The translations under genes and the position numbers were made by a program. Of a stretch of DNA of 64,000 nucleotides, positions 34,511-43,830 are shown piece after piece. The DNA is taken from contig NZ_CP048209.1 of the NCBI RefSeq assembly GCF_010119935.1, positions 4,405,001-4,469,000 on the forward strand, written 5' to 3'. The first letter of the stretch is position 1; the number at the start of each line of letters is the position of its first letter. This stretch comes from Paenibacillus lycopersici. Its GTDB lineage: Bacteria > Bacillota > Bacilli > Paenibacillales > Paenibacillaceae. Under the pieces are notes generated by a model. That model did no database searches and had not been told where the DNA came from. It was given only the letters and a program-made list of their open reading frames with translations.

Positions 34511-35547
34511 ATCGTGCCGATGTCGATTACAAACCGATACCGAACATCCGAAGCCAGCACCCGCTCCCAGGCTTCATCGATCTGCGAAGCGGCAATCACC
34601 TCGATTTCAGGCGCAATGGAGCGTTCGGCGCAAAAATCCAGCATTTCCTGTGTTTCGCGGATTCCGCCGATCGCGGACCCCGCAAAGGACCGGCGATAAG
34701 GGATAAGCGAAAACACCTGAACGGGCAGCGGCTCCGAAGGCGCGCCAACATTGACTAAAGTACCGTCCAGCGCCAGCAATGCCAGGTAAGCGTTGATATC
34801 AATTTTCGCGCTTACCGTATTGATGATGAGGTCGAATGAATGAGCCAGTTTCGTAAACGTCTCCGCATCGTTCGTAGCATAGTAATGGTCCGCGCCAAGA
34901 CGCAAACCGTCTTCTTGTTTATTCAAGGTTTGCGATAAAACCGTCACCTCCGCCCCCATCGCATGGGCAAGCTTCACGGCCATATGCCCAAGTCCGCCGA
35001 ATCCGATAACGGCCACTTTTTTGTCAGGCGCAGCCCCCCAATGGCGCAGCGGCGAGTATGTCGTGATACCGGCGCATAGCAGCGGCGCGGCAGCATCCAG
35101 CGCAAGGCCGTCAGGAATTTTCACCACGAAATCCTCGTTGACAACGATATGGGTGGAATAACCGCCCTGCGTATATTGGCCATATCTGTCGATGGCTGCA
35201 TAGGTTCCGGTATTCCCATCGAGGCAGTACTGTTCTTCTCCATGCCGACAGGGCTCGCACTCGCGGCAAGAGTCGACCATGCAGCCAACGCCAACCCGAT
35301 CGCCAACCGCATATTTTGTAACGTCCGAACCTGCTTCGGCGACGATTCCCGCAATTTCGTGTCCCGGCACGAGGGGATAATCGATCGGTCCCCAATCGCC
35401 TCGAGCCGTATGAATATCGGAATGACAAATGCCTGCGTACTTAATTTCAATAAGGACATCATGCGGCTGCAGATCTCTGCGCTCGATGGCGGTCAGCTTG
35501 AATGATCCCTCCGGACTAAAAACGGCACGTGCTTGAGCAGCTATCAT
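34498..35547 (-). CDS. Zinc-dependent alcohol dehydrogenase (cinnamyl-alcohol-dehydrogenase-like)
   Basis: A 349-residue medium-chain dehydrogenase that interconverts alcohols and aldehydes with NAD(P). It shows the catalytic zinc site (AGICHSDIHTARGDWG, PGHEIAGIV), the structural zinc site (CRECEPCRHGEEQYC) and the cofactor motif GFGGLGHMAVKLA. The pattern is that of the YjgB/CAD subgroup. I start at ATG 35547, seven bases after GGAGG; a longer frame upstream has no such signal. The C-terminus runs into a heptanucleotide repeat, so its last residues may vary between strains. Confidence 0.9.
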   Translation of the reverse strand: MIAAQARAVFSPEGSFKLTAIERRDLQPHDVLIEIKYAGICHSDIHTARGDWGPIDYPLVPGHEIAGIVAEAGSDVTKYAVGDRVGVGCMVDSCRECEPCRHGEEQYCLDGNTGTYAAIDRYGQYTQGGYSTHIVVNEDFVVKIPDGLALDAAAPLLCAGITTYSPLRHWGAAPDKKVAVIGFGGLGHMAVKLAHAMGAEVTVLSQTLNKQEDGLRLGADHYYATNDAETFTKLAHSFDLIINTVSAKIDINAYLALLALDGTLVNVGAPSEPLPVQVFSLIPYRRSFAGSAIGGIRETQEMLDFCAERSIAPEIEVIAASQIDEAWERVLASDVRYRFVIDIGTMNNE

Positions 35548-35690
35548 TGCGTTACCTCCAGTAAGTTGTCGGATATAATAAGAATTATAGTTGTACAAGG
35601 TTAACATGCACATAGTTAATAGTATCGCTTCTGTTGAGATATCAACAGAAGGACTTAAGATGTTCATTAACGTCGCGAATCCCAACTATG

Positions 35691-35731
35691 CAAAAAGCTC
35701 TTGAACCGTCCCAAGGACGAATTCAAGAGCT
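35691..35731 (-). terminator. Terminator after tRNA-Leu
   Basis: AGCTCTTGAA pairs with TTCAAGAGCT on the minus strand and is followed by TTTTT. It lies 17 bases past the tRNA 3' end. Confidence 0.8.
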
Positions 35732-35748
35732 GTTCAATGTTAAGATGG

Positions 35749-35832
35749 TGCGGTCGAGAGGACTCGAACCTCCACGGCTGTTACACCACTAGAACCTGAA
35801 TCTAGCGCGTCTGCCAATTCCGCCACGACCGC
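35749..35832 (-). tRNA. tRNA-Leu, anticodon CAG (copy A)
   Basis: An 84-base type II tRNA: acceptor GCGGTCG/CGACCGC, anticodon stem CTAGA/TCTAG around TTCAGGT (anticodon CAG), variable arm TGGTGTAACAGCCG and T-arm GGTTCGAGTCC. It is identical to the copy at 38916-38999, and about 12 bases on the 5' side (GCATCTGGCAGAT on the plus strand) are shared too. Confidence 0.95.
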
Positions 35833-35983
35833 ATCTGGCAGATGTCGCTTCAACGATGAAATCGAAGCGGCAAGAAATAATATAGCATGCCGAAGAATGG
35901 AAAGTCAACGAAAAATTAATATTCGGTCCATCGCCATTCCGGTCATAACATTCCAGGCGATTCCTCTGATGTTGCGCCGCGAA

Positions 35984-36033
35984 CAAGAAAGCCGCATGTG
36001 CCAGTAGTACCCTCTGGCGCACGCGGCCTTCTT
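35984..36033 (-). terminator. Terminator after the sedolisin-SLH pseudogene
   Basis: A long stem (35985-36004 with 36013-36032, few mismatches) is followed on the minus strand by TTTCTTG. It lies about 55 bases beyond the stop of the SLH part. Confidence 0.7.
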
Positions 36034-36086
36034 CATTGCAGAGCAAGATGGCGAATACGGCCGCGCTTAATCAACCTCAAGGCCGA

Positions 36087-38550
36087 TTAATTCGACGTCC
36101 AATTCTCCGAACCGCTCTCGTACTGCTCATAGTCATGCGGCACGGATGCTTCCATGACCGCGTCATAGCCCCAATAGCCCGGGGCGACGTCCGTCCACTT
36201 CTGCTTCGCCTGCACTTTCCAAGGCGTACGGCCGGTCAATTGATTGAAGACGACATCCGCTTCGACGCGTTTGACCGGATCGTTCGGATGGAAATTGCCG
36301 TCCGGGTAGCCCGCAATCAAGCCTTGCGCTTGCAGGGCGGCAATCGCCTTCTCGGCCCAATGTCCTTTCGCATCCGCAAAGCCGTTCGTCGCATCCGTTG
36401 TCCACTGCTTCACGTTCAGCAGTATTTGCGCCAGCTCGGCGCGCGTTACTTGCTGGTCCGGACGGAAGCTGCCGTCCGAATAGCCGACCATCCACTTCTG
36501 CGCAGCGACGACGGCGATCTCCTTCGCCGCCCAGTGCGCTGCCTTCACGTCGCCGAACGATGCCGCCGAAGTTTGACTTGCTTCGCCCGCGAACAAACGG
36601 CTCAGGATCGCTGCCGTCTCCGCCCGGGTAAGGCCGCGCTCAGGACGGAAAGAGCCGTCCGGATAGCCGAGCATGTACGGCATATGGCCGCCGGAACCGA
36701 TGACTTTCTGCTTCATCGCGAAGTTATACTGTACGATCGACTGGCCGACGTGAATGGTGCCGTTCTTCACGTAACTGTCATCGCCCTGCCGCTCGTCCCG
36801 CGTATCGCTGCGGCTGTCGTACGGCTCGTATCCTGCCTTCTCGGCCACGATGTAGTAATCCCCATCCGGGAATACCATCCAGCCGTATTGCCCTTTATTC
36901 ACAGTCGTTTGCGGATCGCGGTTCTTGTTCGGAGCAAAGTCCGGCAGCTCCGGCAATACGACCAATTCGCCCGGCTTTCTGCCTTTGGAACGGTTCAGCT
37001 CCGTATCCGACCAATGCAGCGTCACTGTCGCGCCGTCGATCGCTTCGCCGGTAACCGCGTCCGTCACAATGCCGTACGGGTCGATCAAGCCTGCTTCAAG
37101 CTTGGCGGTTCCGTCGCTGCTCACGATCAGCTTCGCCGATTGGCCGGCGAGCTTCTCGCCTGTAGGCGCCACGACGCTGAGCATGACTTTATACTCGCCC
37201 GGAGGCACGTTGTTCAGGCTGAACGAGCCGTCCGCGCCGATCTCGATGTCCGGGAGACTAACCGGTTTGCCGTCCGGCGTCAATAAGGTGCCCGACAGCT
37301 TCAAATTCTTGCCTACGAATTGGGTAATCGCCGTTTTGGCCGACTGATCCGTCTCGTTCGGGTTCGTATCCAGCACGAGCACGGCCTTCGTAGTCGTATG
37401 GTTAGGCGTGCTTGGCGCGCTTGGCGTAGAAGGCGCCGCATCTCGAATGATGTTCACTTCGAATTGATGCGGGCCGCACGCGCCCGCAGGCATGGCCAAT
37501 CCCGTAAAGACCGGAGAGGACACGCGGTTCATGGATATCCCCGAGCCCTCTGTTCAATCCGCCGGCAATAGACGCAAAAATGCCGGCCGCGTATGGCGCA
37601 GCAACGCTCGTCCCGGTGGCCGGCATCCATGCGCCCTTGCCCGTCTTCGGATCGGTGACGAAGATCGGCAGCCCGTCCCGGTCCGCGGTAGGCGAGCCGG
37701 CCGCCGCTACGATTGAAGGTCCGACGACATCGGGGAGCATGCGGTATTTTCCGCTCTCCGCGTTCCCTTCCATGACTGCCGCCGCGGCGGATTAATAGGC
37801 AGGCGACGGATATGCGACGCTCCAGCCTCCTACCGATAACGGCCACTCTTGCTCGGCAACGGCTTTGGAAGCCGAATCGACCGTTAGGACGGTGCCGCCG
37901 ACAGCTACCACGTTCGGCAAATAAGACGGCGAGGCGATATGCGAGTTATCGAGGCTTGGGCCGATGTCGCCCGTATACGCGAACACGGTCGTTCCCCGCT
38001 TGCCCATCTCTTCAATAATGTCGTAGACGAGCTTGTCGTCCCTCGGATCCGGCGCACGTCCCCAGGAGAAGGTCACGATTCGAGCCTGCCCGTCATCCAT
38101 GATCTGCTGAAGCACGTGCGAGAAAGGGACGGCCGGCGGAACGGAATAGACGTCCAGCGCCGCGTCCGGGGCCGCTGCGTGCACCACGTCGATATCGAGC
38201 GTCGACTCGACATGGCCGTTGGCCGCCGCGCCTTGATGAATAGCCCCGCCTACTACCGGGATGACGCGGATCTCCGGCTTGGGCAGGTTGAATTGCTGCG
38301 AGAAGAGCTCGATATCCGACCGCTCAAAGGTATCGAACGTAACGATCGCCACATGCACGCCGCTGCCGGTGAAGCCTTTCGCATGCAAATCGGTCAGACG
38401 GTAATACGAGTTCACCGCTTGCCATTTCCCCGCTTCTTCGGGATCCAGCGGCGAGACCGGGCGCTGCATGCCGCCCTTATAGCAGGAAGTCAGCAAGCAG
38501 AGCGCGACCGACAGAAAGATCATGCGAGTTACAAGCTTGCCATATGTCAT
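36087..38550 (-). pseudogene. Broken sedolisin (S53)-type peptidase with C-terminal SLH domains
   Basis: Reassembled, this encodes a surface lipoprotein of about 820 residues. It has a lipobox (LLTSC) and a sedolisin-like peptidase with HVESTLDID (Glu and Asp), FAYTGDIGP (oxyanion Asp) and TGTSVAAPYAAG (Ser). A carboxypeptidase-regulatory-like beta domain (GSFSLNNVPPGEYKVML) and three SLH domains (MLGYPDGSFRPERGLTRAE and two more) follow. An in-frame TAA at 37792-37794 interrupts the peptidase just before the Ser motif. The frame then shifts near 37530, before the linker PSTPSAPSTP. The pieces are 37795-38550, 37402-37791 and 36087-37532. It is either a real pseudogene or contains two sequence errors. 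SLH domains anchor proteins to wall polymer. Confidence 0.82.
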
Positions 38551-38867
38551 CCTATCGTCTCCAACTATTTGGACTGATGCAGCAGAATGTTCCCATTTCG
38601 TTATCTTGTACTTTCCAGCAAACCGCTCATTGACATATTTCGACAACATCATTCTATGTAATTCGACTCGTAATGTAAAGGGAAATAATAGCTGCGAGCA
38701 TGACAAAAGCATCATTCAAGAGAGAACAAAGAACTATAGGCTGAATCAGGGTGACATTCAGGCTAAGCTTTCGGGGTGCCGGAGAGACGGTGGGGCGTAG
38801 AGGCGCAAATAAGAAACCGAAGAGCATGAAAGGCCGCCGGCGCGAACGCAAAAAACCGATTCAACGC
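38551..38867. other. Non-coding stretch upstream of the sedolisin pseudogene
   Basis: About 320 bases with no reading frame that has a proper start signal on either strand. It must hold the promoter of the pseudogene. I recognise no repeat, RNA or further gene in it. Confidence 0.5.
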
Positions 38868-38900
38868 AAAAAAGAAGCCCTGCATCAGCAAGGCTTCTTG
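38868..38900 (-). terminator. Terminator after tRNA-Leu copy B
   Basis: On the minus strand AAGAAGCC pairs with GGCTTCTT, followed by TTTTTT, 15 bases after the tRNA. It differs in sequence from the terminator after copy A. Confidence 0.85.
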
Positions 38901-38915
38901 AACGTATAAGGTTGG

Positions 38916-38999
38916 TGCGGTCGAGAGGACTCGAACCTCCACGGCTGTTACACCACTAGAACCTGAATCTAGCGCGTCTGCCAATTCCGCCACGACCGC
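38916..38999 (-). tRNA. tRNA-Leu, anticodon CAG (copy B)
   Basis: Identical over all 84 bases to the copy at 35749-35832. Anticodon loop TTCAGGT gives CAG. The upstream flank GCATCTGGCAGAT is shared with copy A and then the sequences diverge. Confidence 0.95.
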
Positions 39000-39115
39000 A
39001 TCTGGCAGATCGACTGCGACAGTGCCGCAATCACGTGTTTTATATTATCATCTGACCTGCTCGAAGTCAAGAAACACGCTAAAGTTCTAATTTTCTAACA
39101 ATATCTCCAGCTCTG

Positions 39116-39325
39116 TTATACTTCGCTTCGCGGTGCTGTTACAGGCTCATAGACATAGCCTCGGCTTAACTTGACGACTTTGCGGTTCCGCTTGCGGATC
39201 ACGACATGCTCTTCGTCCCACGCGACGACAATGCCGAGCACGTCGTTGATCTCGAAATTGTCGCGGACGACCCGAAGTGGCGTCCCATCGATGCGATAGC
39301 GATCCAGTTGTTCTTCCGTAATCAT
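39116..39325 (-). CDS. Small conserved-looking protein, function unknown
   Basis: A 69-residue basic protein starting MITEEQLDRYRIDGTPLRVVRD and continuing DVLGIVVAWDEEHVVIRKRNRKVVKLSRGYVYEP. The alternating strands and basic end suggest a small SH3-like barrel, possibly nucleic-acid binding, but no family is recognised. The start is uncertain: ATG 39325 has only a GGGGG stretch upstream, and a TTG ten codons earlier (39355) is an alternative. Confidence 0.6.
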   Translation of the reverse strand: MITEEQLDRYRIDGTPLRVVRDNFEINDVLGIVVAWDEEHVVIRKRNRKVVKLSRGYVYEPVTAPRSEV

Positions 39326-39346
39326 ACGCTGCCCCCAATGCTCAAA

Positions 39347-39384
39347 GAACCTCAAGACCGCGGCGAGCGCTGGCGTTGAGGTTC
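39347..39384 (-). terminator. Weak terminator-like hairpin
   Basis: GAACCTCAA (39347-39355) pairs with TTGAGGTTC (39376-39384). A short T-rich stretch (CTTTGA) follows on the minus strand. It lies just after the 106-residue gene and overlaps the possible longer start of the next one. Confidence 0.5.
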
Positions 39385-39399
39385 CCGTTCATAGCTGAA

Positions 39400-39720
39400 T
39401 TAGCTTACGTGTTCCTTGGAATCATTCGTCTCGTACCATTCGTCCAGCACGCGCGACGACATGACCCGGCTCTCGACGTATTCGGCCTGCTTCTCCGTGA
39501 AATTGCCTTTCCAGTCGATCTCAAGCTCTTCCGACAGCTTCACGATCGTAAGCAGCTCCGACCAGGCGACATACCGTTTGTACCAGAAAAACTGCGGATG
39601 CTCGATCATATAAGGATACAAGTCATCGAACTCCGTATGCTTGCAATCGAGCGCACGTTCAAAATGGGTTTTCGCGTCCGACAACTTGGTTAATAAATAC
39701 TCAGCTGATAGCTTAGCCAT
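39400..39720 (-). CDS. Conserved hypothetical cytosolic protein
   Basis: A 106-residue protein starting MAKLSAEYLLTKLSDAKTHFERAL, predicted all-helical and rich in aromatic residues (YPYMIEHPQFFWYKRYVAW). No catalytic motif is visible. GGGAGG is eight bases before ATG 39720, which supports that start over one six codons upstream. It lies 76 bases downstream of xpt on the same strand and may share its transcript. Confidence 0.65.
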   Translation of the reverse strand: MAKLSAEYLLTKLSDAKTHFERALDCKHTEFDDLYPYMIEHPQFFWYKRYVAWSELLTIVKLSEELEIDWKGNFTEKQAEYVESRVMSSRVLDEWYETNDSKEHVS

Positions 39721-39796
39721 AATCTGTGCCTCCCCCATCCGTACTTAGGATCATTATAAGTCAAAACGCGAATCTCGAAAAGATGCGGATTCCGGC

Positions 39797-40369
39797 TTAC
39801 TGCTCGAAGCGGATTTGGCCGCCTTCAAGCGAAGCGATTTTGACGAGCGATTCGACGCGGATCTCCTGCTCGCGTATCGTCCGCGCGCCGGCCTGGAACG
39901 ATTTCTCCACGACGATGCCGAGACCGGCGAGCTTGGCGCCGGAGCGCTCGATGATTTTGATCAGCCCTCTGGCAGCGTCTCCGTTGGCGATAATGTCGTC
40001 GATGAACAGCACCGTATCGTCCGGTGACAGGAATTGACGGGAAACCATGATGTCCGTCACGATGCCCTTCGTAAACGACGGTACCCGCTCGGTATAAGCG
40101 TCCGAATCGGCGATCAGCGTCTTCTTCCGGCGGGCGAACACAAGCGGCACGTTCAGCGCCAGAGCGGTCGCGAAGGCAACCGGAATGCCGGAAGACTCGA
40201 CGGTGATGACTTTCGTGATCGGCGTTTCCGCGTACAGGCGGGCGAATTCCTTGCCCATCTCCATCGTTAGCCGCGGATCGACCTGGTGATTCAGCAGTGC
40301 GTCCAGCTTCAGGACGTCTTGGTTAATAATCGAAGCTTCGCGCAAAATACGTTCTTTTAGCAGCTCCAT
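39797..40369 (-). CDS. xpt: Xanthine phosphoribosyltransferase
   Basis: A 190-residue purine salvage enzyme that makes XMP from xanthine and PRPP. It has VLKLDALLNHQVDP near the start, TVESSGIPVAFATALALNVPLVFARRKK, the PRPP loop VLFIDDIIANGDAARGL and GIGVV-like GLGIVVEKSFQ, matching Bacillus Xpt over its whole length. The ATG at 40369 has GGAGGG six bases upstream; a longer frame from 40411 lacks one. No purine riboswitch is recognisable in the 180 bases upstream, unlike in Bacillus subtilis. Confidence 0.93.
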   Translation of the reverse strand: MELLKERILREASIINQDVLKLDALLNHQVDPRLTMEMGKEFARLYAETPITKVITVESSGIPVAFATALALNVPLVFARRKKTLIADSDAYTERVPSFTKGIVTDIMVSRQFLSPDDTVLFIDDIIANGDAARGLIKIIERSGAKLAGLGIVVEKSFQAGARTIREQEIRVESLVKIASLEGGQIRFEQ

Positions 40370-40551
40370 TCGCGTTCCCTCCACCAAATCTTTTTCCGTT
40401 AAAGGTACCATATGGTTTCAATCCGCGCAACTGAACGCGCAGGCGATCCGCGAGGAACGAAATCGGCTGCAACTTTCTTCCATTCCCGGCGTCTACATAT
40501 TACAATGATCTTACGTAACATTATCGGAGCACCATCAGGAGGTCTCTTGCC

Positions 40552-41283
40552 ATGAAATTCAATTATGCCCGAAGAGCCGCCGGCGCCGCCGCTGCCGCGC
40601 TGCTGGCCATGTCCGTTACGGGCTGCCAGCTCGGCGCCGGAGACAGCTCGCAGCCAGCCGGAAACGACGATCGCGCGGCGATCCGGCATGCCGACCCCGG
40701 CCCGGAATCGGACAGCCCCCAGAAAACCTATAATGCGAAGGACAAAGGTTCCTACGCTGCCGTGAAGGACACGGATGAGGACGGCGAAGCGGCGGCGATT
40801 CCGAACGCGACGACGGAATCTTCCGAAGGCGCCGCAGCCGTCAAACCCGGTAAGACTACAGGGCCTGCGGCCGATGCCGCCTGGAACGCCGAAGCGCCCC
40901 GCCTGATCGGCGTCGCGCTCGGGGAACCGAAATCGGAAGCCGGCGCGAAGCTCGGCAAGCCGCTCGACACGTATCCGCTGGAAGACGGAACCCGTAAACT
41001 GACCGTCGACGAATATGCCGATTACGCCGTCGGATACGGCAGCGACAAGAAGGTCGTCTTCGTGGAAGCGTTCGGCAAAGCGGCCGTGACCGGCTTAAGC
41101 GGGCTGCGCATCGGGGACAGCGGCAACGCCGCCGTCAAGGCGCTCGGCAAGCCCAGCACCCGGACTACAAGCGTCATTGCTTACGAAGCGGCCGGGGCGC
41201 TGCTGAAGCTGGATCTCGACCCGCAGAACAACCGGATCGTGTCCATCAAGCTGTTCTCAGCCGATCGTCAGCCACAAGGCTAG
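40552..41283 (+). CDS. Lipoprotein of unknown function
   Basis: A 243-residue lipoprotein with lipobox VTGC (Cys25). Residues 26-120 are low-complexity and charged, a wall-spanning spacer. The C-terminal 125 residues contain two related modules (GVALGEPKSEAGAKLGKPL and GLRIGDSGNAAVKALGKP), the kind of repeated G-x-x-x-x-x-A-x-x-x-L-G-K-P unit seen in secreted Bacillales proteins. AGGAGG lies nine bases before the ATG. Its end overlaps the convergent carrier gene by 27 bases. Confidence 0.75.
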   Translation: MKFNYARRAAGAAAAALLAMSVTGCQLGAGDSSQPAGNDDRAAIRHADPGPESDSPQKTYNAKDKGSYAAVKDTDEDGEAAAIPNATTESSEGAAAVKPGKTTGPAADAAWNAEAPRLIGVALGEPKSEAGAKLGKPLDTYPLEDGTRKLTVDEYADYAVGYGSDKKVVFVEAFGKAAVTGLSGLRIGDSGNAAVKALGKPSTRTTSVIAYEAAGALLKLDLDPQNNRIVSIKLFSADRQPQG

Positions 41284-42543
41284 GAGCGCGCAGAACAGGA
41301 TCGGCAGCGTCAGTACGATGCCGTATTTGGCGTACTCGCGCCACGTCATATCGATGCCCCCTTTGCGGAGCAGCTGCAGCCATAGCAGCGTCGCGAGCGA
41401 GCCGATCGGCGTCAGCTTGGCGCCTACCGAAGTGCCGAGAAGGCTCGCATACGCCAAATAATGCGGACCGCCGGAATCGTGAATCGCGAGCGACGACACA
41501 AGCACCGCCGGCAAATTGTTGACGGCGGCGCTCAGCAGCGAGAACATGCCGCCGGAGCCGAGGATGCCGATCAGCGGGCCTTGTTCCGTCAACGGCGTCA
41601 GCGCGCGCGGAAACCAATCGATGGCGCCGTGCAAGTACAAGCTGTAGACGACCAGATTCATCGACAGCGCGAAGACGACGATAGACCACGGCGTACGGCG
41701 CACGGTCGTTCGGATATCCCCCAGTCCGACAGACATATTGACCGCCCACTGAACGGCCGCTCCCCCGAGCGCGATGACCGCGACGGGCAAGCCGACCTTC
41801 CCCGATACCAAATAACCGCCCAGCATGAACGCGATAATAATCCAGGACAGCTTGAACAGCCGCATGTCATGGACCGCCGTGGCCGGATCCGGAAACTCAT
41901 CCGGCGCTTCGCGCTGCTTCTCTTCCCGCTTAATGCTCCTGCCGAAATACGCCGTCGTTGCCGCGATCGTCGCCGCGATTGCGACAAAGCCCGGAAACAT
42001 CATCGTCCGCGCGTATTCCCCGAACGTCAAGCCGAAAAAATCCGCCGTCAAAATATTCGTCAAATTGCTCATCATCAGCGGCGCGCTCGCCGTGTCGGCC
42101 ATCAGGCCGACGCCGAGCAGGAACGCGATCCGGACCGTCCGCGAGAGGCGCAGCAGCGCCGTTACCTCCAGCACGATCGGAATCATGATCAGAATCGTCC
42201 CGTCATTATTGAAGAAGATCGTAATGCCGGCGGCGAGGGCGCATAGTCCGACGAGGAGCCGCAGCTGACGGCGGTGAAACCGCCGCGCGATATGGAGCGC
42301 CGCCCAGCGGAAGAAACCGTTCGCGTCCAGCAGCGACGTAAACATCATTATGCCGATCAATGAAAATGTCGCATCCCAAACGAAATGCCAAATATATGCC
42401 GCGTCGCCAACATCCAGCATGCCCATCGCGAACAACAGCGCCGCACCGGCCAAGGCGGTAATCGCCTCGTGAAGCCCCTTCGGCTTCCATACGATGAGCG
42501 CAAGCGCGATCGCGAACACGCCGACGGCCGTAACCAAAGCCAT
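41257..42543 (-). CDS. ArsB/NhaD-type anion or ion carrier
   Basis: A 428-residue membrane protein with about eleven hydrophobic segments. The two family signatures are GITIFFNNDGTILIMIPIVLE and MMSNLTNILTADFFGLTF in the first half, with LLSAAVNNLPAVLVSSLA and GTSVGAKLTPIGSLATLLW in the second, showing an internal repeat. ArsB exports arsenite and related members exchange Na+ for H+. No arsR or arsC is nearby, so arsenic resistance is not supported by context. The start has only a weak ribosome binding site. Confidence 0.8.
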   Translation of the reverse strand: MALVTAVGVFAIALALIVWKPKGLHEAITALAGAALLFAMGMLDVGDAAYIWHFVWDATFSLIGIMMFTSLLDANGFFRWAALHIARRFHRRQLRLLVGLCALAAGITIFFNNDGTILIMIPIVLEVTALLRLSRTVRIAFLLGVGLMADTASAPLMMSNLTNILTADFFGLTFGEYARTMMFPGFVAIAATIAATTAYFGRSIKREEKQREAPDEFPDPATAVHDMRLFKLSWIIIAFMLGGYLVSGKVGLPVAVIALGGAAVQWAVNMSVGLGDIRTTVRRTPWSIVVFALSMNLVVYSLYLHGAIDWFPRALTPLTEQGPLIGILGSGGMFSLLSAAVNNLPAVLVSSLAIHDSGGPHYLAYASLLGTSVGAKLTPIGSLATLLWLQLLRKGGIDMTWREYAKYGIVLTLPILFCALLALWLTIG

Positions 42544-42676
42544 TGGATCGGATCAACTGCCTTCAATGTCAAGTTTTCGAATTATAGTCATGTAATAGTC
42601 ATGCCTGTCCGCGCTTGGACATACCTATAGAATTACAGGCTGTCAAGGTGACCGAAAGGCAGGTAATGATCGAAGC

Positions 42677-43717
42677 ATGAAACGGATCGGTACGATATTG
42701 CAAATCGCTTTTACGTACATGGGCACGGTCGTGGGCGCCGGTTTCGCCACGGGCCAGGAAATCCTGCAGTTCTTCACCCGCTTCGGCTTCATGGGCGCGC
42801 TTACGATTCTGCTGGCCACGTTGATGTTCGTCTGGCTCGGCGCGAAAATGATGCTCATCTCGAACGACGTGCAAGCCAAATCCTACGAGGATGTCAATAA
42901 AGTGCTGTTCGGCGACCGGTTCGGCAGGTGGATCAGCCATTTCATGCAGCTGGTCTTATTCGGCGTTTGCGCGGTCATGCTGGCCGGCGCCGGCGCGATT
43001 TTCTCCGAGAACTGGAACTTCTCCTACCAATCGGGCCTGCTGCTGACGATCGTCGGCTGCTTCCTCCTGCTGCGCAAAGGCATGAACGCGATTCTGACCG
43101 TTAACGCGATCGTCGTCCCGGCCATGCTGCTGTTCACGGTACTGATCATTATCGATACGGTGCAAACGCCGGGCTCCGGACGCTGGCTGCTGCTGAAGAG
43201 CGATTTCTCGCCGTTCGCGGTATGGGCCTCGCCCTTCCTGTACGCGGCGTTCAATCTGTCGATGGCGCAGGCCGTCCTCGTGCCGCTCGGCGCAGCGATG
43301 AAAGACCGCAAAACGATCGTCTACGGCTCCTGGGTCGGCGGCATCGGCATCGGATTCATGCTGCTGTCCGGCCATATCGCGCTCTCCGTCTACATGCCGG
43401 GCATCCAGCAGTTCGCCATTCCGATGGGCGGCATCGCGCGCGAGCTCGGGCACGGCATCCAGTGGGTGTATATTTTCCTGATCTTCGCCGAGATCTTCAC
43501 GACGCTGATCGCGGATATATACGGGCTTACGCTGCAGCTGCAGGAGCGCATCAAGCTGTCCCGCACGATGCTGACGACCTTGACGCTCGGCGCTTGCTAC
43601 TTCGCCAGCCAAATCGGGTTCGGACCGCTGCTCTCGACGCTCTATCCGATCTTCGGCCTGATCAGCCTCGGCTGGCTGATCCTGTTGATCCGCCATCGGC
43701 CCCCCGTTCGGGAGTGA
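42677..43717 (+). CDS. ykvI: YkvI-type membrane transporter
   Basis: A 346-residue protein with ten hydrophobic segments. It opens with QIAFTYMGTVVGAGFATGQEILQFFTRFG, the hallmark of the YkvI group in the APC/LeuT-like superfamily. GAGFATGQE is the unwound helix typical of that fold. Substrate is unknown. It is divergent from the ArsB-like gene. The ribosome binding site before ATG 42677 is poor. A long stem-loop follows the gene at 43752-43793. Confidence 0.8.
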   Translation: MKRIGTILQIAFTYMGTVVGAGFATGQEILQFFTRFGFMGALTILLATLMFVWLGAKMMLISNDVQAKSYEDVNKVLFGDRFGRWISHFMQLVLFGVCAVMLAGAGAIFSENWNFSYQSGLLLTIVGCFLLLRKGMNAILTVNAIVVPAMLLFTVLIIIDTVQTPGSGRWLLLKSDFSPFAVWASPFLYAAFNLSMAQAVLVPLGAAMKDRKTIVYGSWVGGIGIGFMLLSGHIALSVYMPGIQQFAIPMGGIARELGHGIQWVYIFLIFAEIFTTLIADIYGLTLQLQERIKLSRTMLTTLTLGACYFASQIGFGPLLSTLYPIFGLISLGWLILLIRHRPPVRE

Positions 43718-43751
43718 ACCGGCGGACGAAACATAGGTAGAAACGCAAATC

Positions 43752-43793
43752 GCGCTGCCTCGCTCGAGTACTCGCGCCCGAGCGAGGCAGCGC
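43752..43793. terminator. Stem-loop between convergent ykvI and yhaN genes
   Basis: A perfect 15-bp stem (43752-43766 with 43779-43793) and 12-base loop. T runs are weak on both sides, but position between two converging genes supports a bidirectional terminator. Confidence 0.65.
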
Positions 43794-43830
43794 TTGCCAT
43801 GGCATCTTGCTGCTGCGTCCGATCGCGGAT

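Noticed and set aside
35747..39012. Integrative element bounded by tRNA att sites
   Set aside because: No integrase or mobility gene lies between the two tRNA genes; only a broken surface-protein gene and spacer are present.
40370..40551. Purine riboswitch upstream of xpt
   Set aside because: I could not find the conserved loop sequences or a terminator/antiterminator pair in this stretch.
41257..42543. Arsenic resistance operon
   Set aside because: The carrier is ArsB-like, but neither an arsR regulator nor an arsC reductase is adjacent.
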